In this document: in pieces, positions 36,165 through 46,269 of the stretch
How the letters are laid out: each line of letters begins with the position of its first letter
How positions within the stretch are numbered: the first letter of the stretch is position 1
From: Limnomonas spitsbergensis
Taxonomy: Eukaryota; Chlorophyta; Chlorophyceae; Chlamydomonadales
Length of the DNA: 64,000 nt
Direction: 5' to 3'
Assembly (NCBI GenBank): GCA_037349105.1
Contig: JAYJMM010000114.1
Location: 1,488,001 to 1,552,000, forward strand
Made by a program: the position numbers and the translations under genes
Notes under the pieces: generated by a model
The model's database searches: none
Told to the model about the DNA's origin: nothing
The model's input: the letters and a program-made list of their open reading frames with translations, nothing else

Positions 36165-36345
36165 GCGGATACATTTCATACCAGCTAAGCTCTAAGCTAA
36201 GCTAAGCTAATATGGATAGCAATGCGGATATATTTCATACCAGCTAAGCTAAGCTCTAAGCTAAGCTCTAAGACCAGACAGTTGGGCGCCAACGCGGCCG
36301 AGCTTTGTGAGCATGGCTCAGAGGTGTCACGTCAACGACCTCGGC
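36165..36345 (+). repeat. CTAAG short repeats and dispersed repeat family B block
   Basis: A ~65-bp direct duplication (AATATGGAT-GCAATGCGGAT..CATACCAGCTAAGC) with (GCTAA)n expansions runs to 36276. It is followed at 36279-36345 by the family B block CAGTTGGGCGCCAACGCGG, then GGCTCAGAGGTGTCACGTC. Confidence 0.8.
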
Positions 36346-36649
36346 ACATACCTGCCCCCCGGCGCAAGAGGGTTCACCGAAAGCACTGCTGCTTGCAACT
36401 CTGCCTGCGCTTCATCGATAATATCCTGCCTCTGCTTCCTCTCCTGCTGCAAAAAATACGTTGCGAAATCCAGGCGAGCAGCCATCCAACCAATCATGAA
36501 CACAAAGCAACAGTCGCTTACAAGGACCCAACAAGCCTCCTCAACTTCCCAAGCACCGCCAACCGACTTCGGTTACAACTTCGCCGCCGCAACTTTACGG
36601 ATACGCGCATACTGTACGGTTCGCCCCATACTATACGGTTCGCCTAGTT
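36346..36649. other. No gene recognised
   Basis: Open plus-strand frames continue from the family B block. They do not match any family I know. Confidence 0.4.
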
Positions 36650-36765
36650 TAGGGTTTAGGGTTTAGGGTTTAATGTTTAGGGTTTAGGGTTTAGGGTTTA
36701 GGGTTTAGGGTTTAGGGTTTAGGGTTTGGGGTTTAGGGTTTGGGGTTTAGGGTTTGGGGTTGGGT
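36650..36765 (+). repeat. Interstitial telomere-type repeat (TTTAGGG)n
   Basis: About 16 units of TTTAGGG with TTTGGGG variants toward the right. Shorter AGGGTTT/AAACCCT strings are scattered through many introns. The unit is the common plant and green algal telomere repeat. Confidence 0.97.
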
Positions 36766-37064
36766 CGTCGTTGTCTACCGTATCTTGAATGGGCATGCCA
36801 CATTTTATAACCAGCTAGGTTTATGGATGCCATGAGAGGCGCACTGATCTGCTGATGTGATTAGGCTCCTTATGTGCCTGATAACTCTGCTGTTAGACTC
36901 AGACAATAAGGTTCGACTCGGCTCCGTAAGTCCGGAGGCGAGGGGGGGGGTACTTCTTACCCACCCGCTTCGTACCCCCAATCCCTTGCTTGGTACGGTA
37001 CGTCCAGGGCGGGTCATATGTATCGTAAAAACGTGGACAGGCCCAGCAGTGCAAGGAGGTTAGG
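36766..37064. other. No gene recognised
   Basis: Spacer between the telomere-type repeat and the 37065 frame. Confidence 0.5.
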
Positions 37065-37478
37065 TCATGACTTGATATCAGTTACACATTGACTGTGCTC
37101 CAACCTGATTGCTAGCAGTTCACTAATACTGGAAGGCACCAACTGTCCCTTGAGATAATCAAACGCAAACACAATGGGCTTTGCGAGTCCACTTGACAGA
37201 ATTACCAACTCCAATAAGTTTATGTTTTGAGATAACTTGGCCATGCTGAGGGGCCTGCCTCTGATTTTTTGAGGATGTTCTATTGCCATGCTGTCCTCCA
37301 TAGCTGAAGTATTACCTGATGTGGAGCCTAGGGTTGTGGCTCTGAAACCACCAGTGCTGTTTTGTCCATCCTCTCGCAAAACCAGTCCTCGGGAGCAAAC
37401 CGGTTTTTGGCCAATTTGTAGGCTCAGCCGCCGCAAGTTTGGTACCCAATGGGCCAGTTTTTGGCATCCAACTGCCAT
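37065..37478 (-). CDS. Hypothetical ORF, 137 residues
   Basis: Unrecognised. The C-terminal half looks protein-like and leucine-rich (KLSQNINLLELVILSSGL, FDYLKGQLVPSSISELLAIR). It ends at TAG and has no acceptor-linked partner that I can see. It could be a fragment of a mobile-element protein or chance. Confidence 0.25.
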   Translation of the reverse strand: MAVGCQKLAHWVPNLRRLSLQIGQKPVCSRGLVLREDGQNSTGGFRATTLGSTSGNTSAMEDSMAIEHPQKIRGRPLSMAKLSQNINLLELVILSSGLAKPIVFAFDYLKGQLVPSSISELLAIRLEHSQCVTDIKS

Positions 37479-37973
37479 TCGGATTCAAATGATACCCCAA
37501 CAGGCATCAAGAAACCGTGTATGGCAAGCTGATTACAGCACTTGACGATGTAGCAACATACCAGGTCGATCGAGGCAGTTCCGAGAGAGATTCTTTCAAA
37601 TGACAGTTGGTACTGCTAGTGTGAACCAGGTTGGGAAGGCGGGTCAAACCTCCCGAGCCAAGGCAACTGCCGCCCGCTGATGCAACTGCTTGATGACTGC
37701 TGCGTGGCTGCTGGCAGTTTGGGTCCCGTTGCTGGCTCGTAGCAATCATGTGCCACTCAGATTCACACGCGCTGCCGCAATCACACAAGTCCATCAATGC
37801 GCGACATTCGGTAGACTGCATACAGCATCGAAAGACAGACAAAGCACAGCCAAGGTTTCAAAAAAGTGCCCTGAGTCCAGACTAACTACACCCGTCAATC
37901 ACTACGCCACATTGCCATCTCTCCGGCTGTCACCTGTCTGAAAACAAAATCTGCCCCTGCGTGGAGTGCGTGC

Positions 37974-40962
37974 ATGATGCATAGCGGATCAGCGGCTCCA
38001 CTGATGCCTCCCGAGGCGTCAACAAGCAAGGACAGCAAGGCATACACGATTCCTGCAGGCCCCTCATGCAGCAGCTTCCAGCAACAACAGCAACAGCAGA
38101 AGCAGAGGCAAAGGGAGATTAACCCATGGCCCGACAGTCAAGTCGGACCATCTTCCTTCTCCCTGCCCCTAGCTCACCCTCAGATGGTAACCGTGCAGCA
38201 GCAGCAGCAGCAGCGGAGATCCGGCCGCTCCGAGTGCATCAGGATGGAGGAAGGCAGGGATTTGTCGACACAGGGGCCGGCGGCCAGCAGCAAGAAAGCG
38301 CAAGGCAGTAAGGCTGGGGCGATCTGCAAGCCAAGCTGCATTAAGAGGTTCTCTGATGGTGAGTGCGGAAGGGTGGCAAATTGACTGGCAATTTGCAAGC
38401 CAGGGGAGAGGGGTTAAATGCCAGGAGAGTCAGAAGTCAGGTTCCTTATCACATATCGGCATTGCAGGGCAGTTCATTGTACATCAGTCTCTGAAGGCAA
38501 GCATACCACTAGCCCATTGTCTTCCGGATTATCTGGTCCGAACCGTCTCAGTTTTCTATCTCCATACCAATCTGCTCGTGGGTGGAATATCCACGGAGGG
38601 CCTTCTACAGCATCAAGCGGCCCCTTCCATGCGCGTTATATTCATCGCTGCGTCACCTGCCGTCACGACGTATGACTGCACCGTGCGTTTGACTGAACTA
38701 GTGAACTTCCTGTTTTCGGTTTTTGAGTTTGTGTGAAGCTGCGCTCACCTCGCCCACTCTCTGTTGTGATCTGCAGGCCGCTTTAAGGATGAAGGCAGGC
38801 ATGCCCTGAAAATGATCGACATGGCCTACCGCTGCAGCAACCTGTTTGGAGGTGCTATACAAGGATATGTCACGGTGCGGGATGCGTTAGATGTCACGGG
38901 GGATACCACCAGCGTGGCAGCGCCAGGTCAGGGGACCAAGGGCAGGAGAGCGACGCAAGCACGTCACTGTCTTGCCTGCCTTGTTGAATTTGGGCTCTAT
39001 AATGCCAATAACACTGTTGCAGACACTTGGCTCCAGCTGTCACAAGTGGTATTTCATACCTTCATACTTCAACACGCCTCTTGGAGAGGTGTGTTCAAGT
39101 ATGTAGGGTATGGAATATGGAACTTGTACACCTTGGCTTCGCTCTTGCTCCTGCTCCTGCCCCCTGTGTGTGTGTGTGTGTGTATGCTCAAATGCTTCCC
39201 GCTGCCCCCCCTCGTGCCCGCTTCTTCCCTGCAGGCGGTTGACCATAAGCACCTGCACTGCAGTGCCTGCCAGGGCGTCAGCAGCACCATCGTCACCTAC
39301 TCGGCGTACCACATCGACGCAGCTCGCAAGCACTTCCTGCGCCACCACCTCGCCGCACTGGTGGAAGCGGGCGTGGAACCGTCGGACTGGCGGAGGGGCT
39401 ATGAGGTGCCTTCCAGGTAAAATGGGGGGAGTTCGAGGCACTGTAGGTAAAGTGCGAGCCAGACCACATTTGGCAGGCTGCTGGATAGCCACCACTGGGC
39501 TGATGGGGACCAAGCCTTGACCGGCCTTCCGCCGGTGGGCCAAGCAACAGGGCATGCTACATCAGGCCCGGTGTAGGCCATGGTGTACCTGAATTGTATC
39601 TAAATTGTATCTGAATTGTATCTGAATTGTATCTGAATTGTATCTGAAGCACCTTCAAATAAAACAGTGGTTCGCGGCGAGGGGGGCCATCCCGCCCGGG
39701 GTAAACATGTGTGTTGTATGGACTCTTTGAACTGTGTCAACCAATTTTTCTGAATTTTGAAACGTCACTTTCGTTCATCCTTACTCCTATCTGACACCTC
39801 CAAACATCGTTGGTCCTGGATGTTACAAGGGGTTTTGTCTTGCTGCTGCCTTGACTAGCACCCGTTGTACTAGGGCAATCAGAAGGAGCAATACTAGGGC
39901 AATCAGAAGGAGCGGTACTGGGGCAACCGGCAGTAGCGGCATTAAGGCAACCATCAGTAGCGGCATTAAGGCAACCATCAGCAGTGGTATTGGGCAGGGA
40001 GGAGGGTGGAGCGATGCAACGAGGTGCTAGAGATGTCTGTCCCTCTGGGTGTGTAAGGATGGTTGTCGAGTCCTGTTGCTTCATCCCCATTGATTCCCGT
40101 CGGCCATGATTTCTCCATGGAACTCAATCGCCCTTCTGCATGTCTCAGGCTGCGCGACCCGAAATATGTGGTGGCCAAGGACAAGGCAAAGAGACATGGC
40201 AAGGGCAAGTCCCCTGCTGCAGCCAGCAAAGCTGCGGCTGCTGCCTCCAGAAAAGGAGCCCCGACATCACAAGGTGCCAACGTTGTTACTTCCACGGTCT
40301 CTGGCCCTCCCGCTGTGGAGCAGAACACGGGCCAGCAGGATGCAGCAGCTTGGACTCCCCTGGGATGGCTCTCACCTGCCCTCGCGCTACCTGGTGGAGC
40401 ACATGTGTGCATGCCCGTGGGCCGCACCCACAGCCTCAGCCGTGACCTTGCGACTAACTCCTCAAGCTGGCTGTTTGAGCGGCTCCAAGGTTTGGCACTG
40501 GGGGAGCCGCCTGTGCAGGCCTCAGCTGGCTTCAGGCCCGGTCAGCAGCAGCATCAGGACCATCGGCAGTGGCATCACCGCCCTGTGTCATTTGCGTCCA
40601 TGGGCCCGACGATTACTTCAGCTGCCGGCTTGGAGCTGCCCGCGAGGGCAGTCGGGGCCGCCGACACGCAGCTGCTTGACGACGTGTACCACAGCTCGTT
40701 GGCAGCGGGGCACCTGAGCGAGAGAAGCAGGAGGCTGCCGCAAGACCAGCCGCAACATCAGCCGGAACAACAGCCGCAACATCAGCCAGAACAACAGCCA
40801 CAACATCAGCAGCAACCTAACTGGGTGGCGGCAGCGGGCGCTGTGGTGGGCACCGAGTCCCTTGGCGCCTCATGCAGACCCTTGCGACCATCTATCATGG
40901 ACACATGGGGCATGGCTGGCAGCATAGCACACAAGAGGTCGTCGTCATCTTGTGACATATGA
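37974..40962 (+). CDS. Glutamine-rich protein with zinc-finger-like CxxC...HxxxH motif
   Basis: Four exons join in phase to 549 residues: 37974-38358, 38777-39045, 39235-39416, 40149-40962, with consensus donors (GATG/gtgagt, CACAA/gtggta, CCAG/gtaaaa) and CAG acceptors. Residues 1-128 are Ser/Pro/Gln-rich with two Q runs and basic patches. Residues ~129-218 carry RFKDEGRHALKMIDMAYRCS and LVEFGLYNANNTVADTW. Exon 3 has HLHCSACQ then ARKHFLRHHLAALVEAGVEP: C227, C230, H251 and H255/H256, the spacing of a BED/C2H2-type finger. Exon 4 begins RLRDPKYVVAKDKAKRHGKG, a lysine-rich stretch that could act in nuclear import, and ends in low-complexity QPQHQPEQ repeats. A DNA-binding or transposase-derived nuclear protein is possible; I do not recognise the family. 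Confidence 0.65.
39430..39650 (+). repeat. Dispersed repeat family C, copy with 11-bp repeated tail
   Basis: A typical copy (CCACCACTGGGCTGATGGGG, CAAGCAACAGGGCATGCTAC) ends in CTGAATTGTAT repeated five times (39590-39648). A tandemly repeated tail is a feature of some SINEs. It lies in intron 3 of the zinc-finger-like gene. Confidence 0.75.
39870..39990. repeat. 24-bp minisatellite, five copies
   Basis: [CT]T[AG][AG]GGCAA[TC]C[AG][GT]-AG-AGCGG-A units in the last intron of the zinc-finger-like gene. Confidence 0.88.
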
Positions 40963-43900
40963 TGGGCTGCTGCTGCGTCGTACTGTGACATATTAGGGGC
41001 TGCTGGAATTGACCTAGCTATGGCTTGAGATGTTAGCGGGGCAGGGCTTGTGTCAGGCTGTAATAACAAAATTGTTTGAAGATCTTCAAATAGATGGAAG
41101 GGCTGAGGAGTCGCGTTCGTGGCAGCACATTAGCACACTGACAGTAAATAACTAAATACCCCGCATGGAACTTCAAGGCAATTAACGGAGGCCTGGTGTA
41201 CGTTTTTTCATTAACGGTACCTTCATGAAGGACATTTGATTGTGCTTCAGGCTAGCTACCGCCTTCACAACACTAGTGCTCCCGCTGTTGGCGGTAGTGT
41301 TGTGCAGATATGGTAACAGTTTTATCGTGGCCATCGTTTCCCTGCTGGCCATTCTCCCTCCTGATCTGGTGGTAACCGTTGTGCATTAACTAGTCAATTA
41401 TCCCGGCAATTTTTCTACTTATGTGACAAGGACTTCAATATTTGTTTCACTGTCCCGTATGTAAGTAATGGTCCCTTTTACTGGTCAGGATTTTGGCAAT
41501 GGGTAATCAATAATGTATTGCATAAATCTCTGTGACCCACGTCCTGCCTGTTTTTGCATTTCCCTGATTTTGATTCCCATAGGGTCGGCCCTCGTCTCAT
41601 TTACTCCCTGTTTGCATCTATATCCTTTGGGACTGCTGTGTAACGCTATGCAAGTACTGATTACTGAACGTCATGCATTTGATCTAATTAAGGTCCCTGC
41701 CAATTCATTCTCAGCCAGCAAGGAATAACAGTCATATAAGTCTGAGCGTGGTTAAATTTGATTGAAGTGAAGACTTCATCATCGAAGTCTGTCAGCCAAG
41801 GAGGAATAATTAAAAACCAACAATCAGTGGGCACCAAGAGCATCTGCACCGTAAAAGCATTTCAAGCCGTAATATTTGATGATTGCAGACCAAGGCATTC
41901 TCTGCTGCAAACGGAATAGAAGTCTGCTCAGTGGAAATGGGAGGTAAAAATCCGCAGGGGCACTTCAGAGATGTTTCTGCAGTCAAGCAAAGCGTCACAA
42001 TTCACAATCGATGCATAGGACAGCACATGCAAAGCGGTTCGCGCACTAATTGAAGTAAGACAGTTACATATTTTTTGTTCCACTCCCCTAGGCCAGCAGC
42101 TAACATACGTAATTGATTTTAATTTGAGTTTTTTTGCAGCCAACTTACCCACGAGCATAAACCAGTTGCATTACTTGCAGGGGCATTTATGAAATCCATA
42201 GTACAGAAAATAAGCCCCAATCACAAAAATGTGACGTGGGTTGTAAGAAATTAGTTTGCTCATGCCATAAGGATTTAAACTATTTTAAAACACTTTCCAC
42301 CTGGTTTTGCAGCGCACGGACTTGGCGATAAATCTGGGACTTCTTCTCTGACGTCAAATGGTGTGGTGGTAGACCCAGATTTTCGTTACATTCGATATAT
42401 TATTATGAACGCCGTCACTCCGTCAGTAGAGCATATGCCTCACATCTTGTCCGGCTTTAGGGAAAATCAAGCTTTACTGATTACAAGCACTCGTCACTCC
42501 TTCTGAAAGGGAGGCGGCTTTCAGCGGATACATCCATCCTTGGGTATCACCACGTTCACGGTATAACCAGGGGTATCTAGATATACCGGTATCTCGACTT
42601 TGAAGGGTACGTTTGCAGGGTGGTTTGGTTTGATAATTTTAAATCTAAATAGTTTAGACAAGTGGTGTTCGTATGATTACAAACTGTGCAGAATTAATAC
42701 ATGTTTTGAGGATAGGCCCTGCCACCCGGTAACCCAGCTGCATGCAGATTTTTGTTTCCCATTCATATCCGACTCTTTTGGAACCAGCTGCCGCGGGCCA
42801 GCCCCTTGAGCGAACCCCCCTGAGACAGTTGGAAATGACATGGCCTTAGGGGGGCCCGGGTATTTAAATCTGCTTAACTCCTGGCAGACCAGCTGCCAAG
42901 AAGGCGCTTAAGACACTATATGAAGATCTGTTTTGAGCGAGGGCAAGTCCCGTAGTAGCAACCTGCACCAAATGCAACCGTAGTAGTCTAATAACTGTCC
43001 TTTGCCTTCACACCGTTTCACATAAACTGGCCCGCGTGGAATTGAGGGATCGCGCAGCTTAACTTAATATCACATTATTGAGTTCTTGCTTGTGAGTACC
43101 GGTACCGTATAAGTTCCCCGCACATTCCCACACCGGCACCGGTATCATCATCATCATCATGCTGTATACATTCCCACCAAACCCTGCAGTCGTTACGCCT
43201 CATCTCGCTGGCGAAGCGCCAGCTTTCCATTGAAGAGGCTTCACGGATTCACATAAAATTATTGATGGCCACTTCGGCTTGATAAAAACTCTATGCAATG
43301 GCCTCAGGCAAAGGCAAAAGACGTTTACGGTACCCCAGAACTAATGGATGTCACTGTGCATTGGTGGGTGCTTCAAACCAGAATGTTGGTAGCGGAACCG
43401 CAAATAAAATGCAACTTTACCTGATAAACTAAACCATACAAAATATAATACGGTGGACTGTGCGGGAACCATTTTTCAGGCACGAAGTGCGGCCAGACAA
43501 TATAGCTAAACCACACAAAATAAGCAATGTTGGACAACCTATCGACCATCAACATATGAATATATCATATTCAGAAAACATGCCACAGACATGCCCCCCT
43601 CCTCCTCAGCAGTCAGCAGAGCCTTGCTAATGAGATTTGGCAGGTCCATGCACTCCATGCTCCACACTAACTATGCACAATTCATGGTGGAAAACAAAAT
43701 AATACACCGGGAGAGGCAAAACTCACTGGAGTAACTTGAAATGAAAAAAGTGGGAGAACAGACGACAAGCAAGCGACAGGGGCAGGGGGACGGGTAAAAA
43801 GTACATGACAAGCACAACCGCAATGCCTCACTGTGGCCATAGCCTATGTACCCTAAAACGGGATAGGGTCCGCGCACCCCTGTTAAGAACTAGTATATCA

Positions 43901-44255
43901 AATTCGTCGCGCAGGCTAGAAGTACCCTACTCCGCGTACGCGCAGCTGAAATTTTTGTGTTTTTTTAAATTTGGTGCCAGAATACGTACTCCGCGCACCC
44001 CCCAAAATAGTTGTTTATTATGATTCTGTCGCGCACCACTCAGCGCACCCCCCAAAATAATTAATTCAACGCAGAGTCCAACCCGTTTTACGGTATATGG
44101 GAAACTGAGTGTCAATTTGGCAGCCTGGCAGCTCAATTTGGCAGCCTGGCAGCCTGGCAGCTCTGTACTAAGTTTACATGGCTACAGCGTTTACCACAAT
44201 GGATCTGATACCTATCATGTGTGAAAACTTACTGAACAGTACCTCCAATCTCTGA
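40963..44255. other. Gene-poor, AT-richer stretch; family A fragment
   Basis: 42183-42245 (-) matches one end of repeat family A (GAAATCCATAGTACAG, AATAAGCCCCAATCA, GTGACGTGGGT). A short duplication of GCGCACCCCCCAAAATA occurs near 44000 and 44045. TACCGGTA palindromes lie at 42584 and 43097. No gene is recognised. Confidence 0.5.
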
Positions 44256-44269
44256 GCATGCTCTGTTCC

Positions 44270-44770
44270 CAGCTCAAGCCCAGAGAACGGCCCTCCTCCT
44301 GGGCTCTACAGCAGGATGAGGGCCGCTCACCTAGACCCCATGGCAGCCCTCCTGTACACTGTGGCGGCCCTCCTCCTGGGCTCTACAGCAGGAGGAGGGC
44401 CATTCACCTAGACCCCATGGCGGCCCTCCTGTACACTGTGGCGGCACTCCTCCTGGGCACTACGGCAGCCCTCCAGGGCCCTTTGGCGGCCCTAATCATG
44501 GACCCCATGGCGGCCCTCCTGGCACTGTGGCAGCACTCCTCCGTGGCACTTAAGCAGCCCTCAAGGAACTTATGGCGGCCCTCCTGGAATGCATGGCGGC
44601 CCTAATACGTACTGCGTCAGCTCTCTTCCTGGGCACTACGGCGGCCCTCCTGGATCCTATGGCGCTCTCCTGGTCACTGCGGTGGCCCTCCTCCTGGGCG
44701 CTACGGCGGCCCTCCTGGACCCTATGGCGCTCTCCTGGGCACTGCGGTGGCCCTCCTCCTGGGCAATTTG
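44270..44770. repeat. ~40-bp GC-rich minisatellite, ~13 copies
   Basis: Units contain GGCGGCCCTCCTGGGCACT or GGCGGCCCTCCTGGACCC-TATGG. Frames through it encode repetitive Ala/Leu-rich peptides with no known match. Confidence 0.92.
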
Positions 44771-45494
44771 AGTGCATTTCTTTTTCCATTTCCAGCGAGT
44801 GGCACTTGTGAGATCAAGAGCAGAAGTGGATACTCAAGTAGTCTTTCTCAGCTTGACAGCTCCAGCCATAGGGGTGTCATATACTGGCTCCATCTGATAT
44901 GGCTCCAGCTGATGAGGTGACATGCATCCTAGTGATCTAGGATGGTCCTACTGATTGTCACAACAGCAAGCCCACGCGGTATGCTACAGTGGCAAGAGAT
45001 CGGGGAGGGGGGGAGTGAGTGGAATATTGTCAGTTGGGACGAGGGTACAGCGATTTAATCTGGGAGTGCGACATGCAAGTACAAGGCAGATGGCCAGCCA
45101 GTTGGGATGTTTTATAGGCTGGTCTGCTGGTGGGGTAGGAAGGCGTTGATGAGAGACCATACGCCCCAGAGTGGCATCTGGGACCTATCTGCGATTTGTG
45201 GCTAACAATGACACCTGCAGACATTGGAGCTACGCAGCATACTGACGTCCTACCATACAATGATTAACAAGGCTAATATTACAGTTATATTGCCTACCGG
45301 TTCGGTTTTCCCCTTTTATTAGTCAATTTGTGCAGTTTGACAGTGTAAAGACTTAAACAGCATGAAATGTGGACATGGTTGGCCAGGGTGGCAGCGGCCA
45401 TGCGGGTAATCCATGCAGCTGCATCAAGATCATGCAACTGCAAACATCTTGTGCATGAGATATTGCAGACATGAGAGAGAGCCCCAGCATCACC
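44771..45494. other. No gene recognised
   Basis: Nothing identifiable on either strand. Confidence 0.5.
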
Positions 45495-45737
45495 TCATTC
45501 ATTCTTCAAATCATTCTTGTGGTCCCTCTCATACTCCACCATGTACTCCCGAAACATATCCCATGTTGACACCAGCCGGCCATCGGGAAGACGCCTGCAG
45601 TGCAGCTTCCAGCTGAGCAAGTACTCCAATTCGAGATGATGCCCCTCGCCATCCATGTTGGCGGTAGGCAAGCCGAATATACCGTTGCAGGTTTCTCCAA
45701 AGAACAAATACAGCGCTTTCAATGGGTCCCGGCACCT
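45495..45737 (-). CDS. Orphan terminal exon, 80 residues (unrecognised)
   Basis: An acceptor (CCCCCCCTTGCAG) on the minus strand opens RCRDPLKALYLFFGETCNGI, then GLPTANMDGEGHHLELEYLL, then WKLHCRRLPDGRLVSTWDMF and REYMVEYERDHKNDL, ending in TGA at 45495. The composition and clean frame look coding (W, C, H, DGxL). No partner exon was identified between 45738 and 46260. It may be an isolated exon of a degraded or mobile-element gene. Confidence 0.4.
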   Translation of the reverse strand, partial: RCRDPLKALYLFFGETCNGIFGLPTANMDGEGHHLELEYLLSWKLHCRRLPDGRLVSTWDMFREYMVEYERDHKNDLKNE

Positions 45738-46269
45738 CTGCAAGGGGGGGAGATTTGAAAGTCAAAACTTCCGAGAAGAATTAACACCTAGTTATTCAGC
45801 TTTCTTTCACAAGGTCTCCGTTCCTCACCACAAAGTCTTCCTCTTCTGTTACCAAGTGATTGCTTTCGTCAGCGCCTGGTCGGTCGCTTCCCCCCTTTGG
45901 CCCCCACATCCGCAAAACTCCCAGTAAAATAAATCGTCAGGTGAAAAAGGGCACCCGGCCTACTATTGAACGGCGAGAAGGGAAGAAGCACTGTCAGAAG
46001 AAACCGGGTTTGTCCTCCCTATCCAGGAGAAGCCCCAGCATGCCTTTCGACATTTTGGACGCTCGGTGTTTCGATACCGGTTCCGTAAACATGCCGTAAG
46101 GCAAGGAGTCGTTGGGACACAGGATGAGTGGATTTTGTGACTACGGCAACAAGTACTGCTGGGACCAATTGGCTGTGACCCAAATTTCTAAGGGACCGTG
46201 CGGCCACTTTCCCGAGAGGGAGTCACGACATAATTAAAATCAGAGTAGGAATAATACCACTAATCTGAA

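Noticed and set aside
36650..36765. Chromosome end
   Set aside because: The TTTAGGG tract is internal, degenerates on one side and is flanked by genes on both sides.
40106..40717. 203-codon plus-strand frame
   Set aside because: Shadow of the last exon of the zinc-finger-like gene in another frame.
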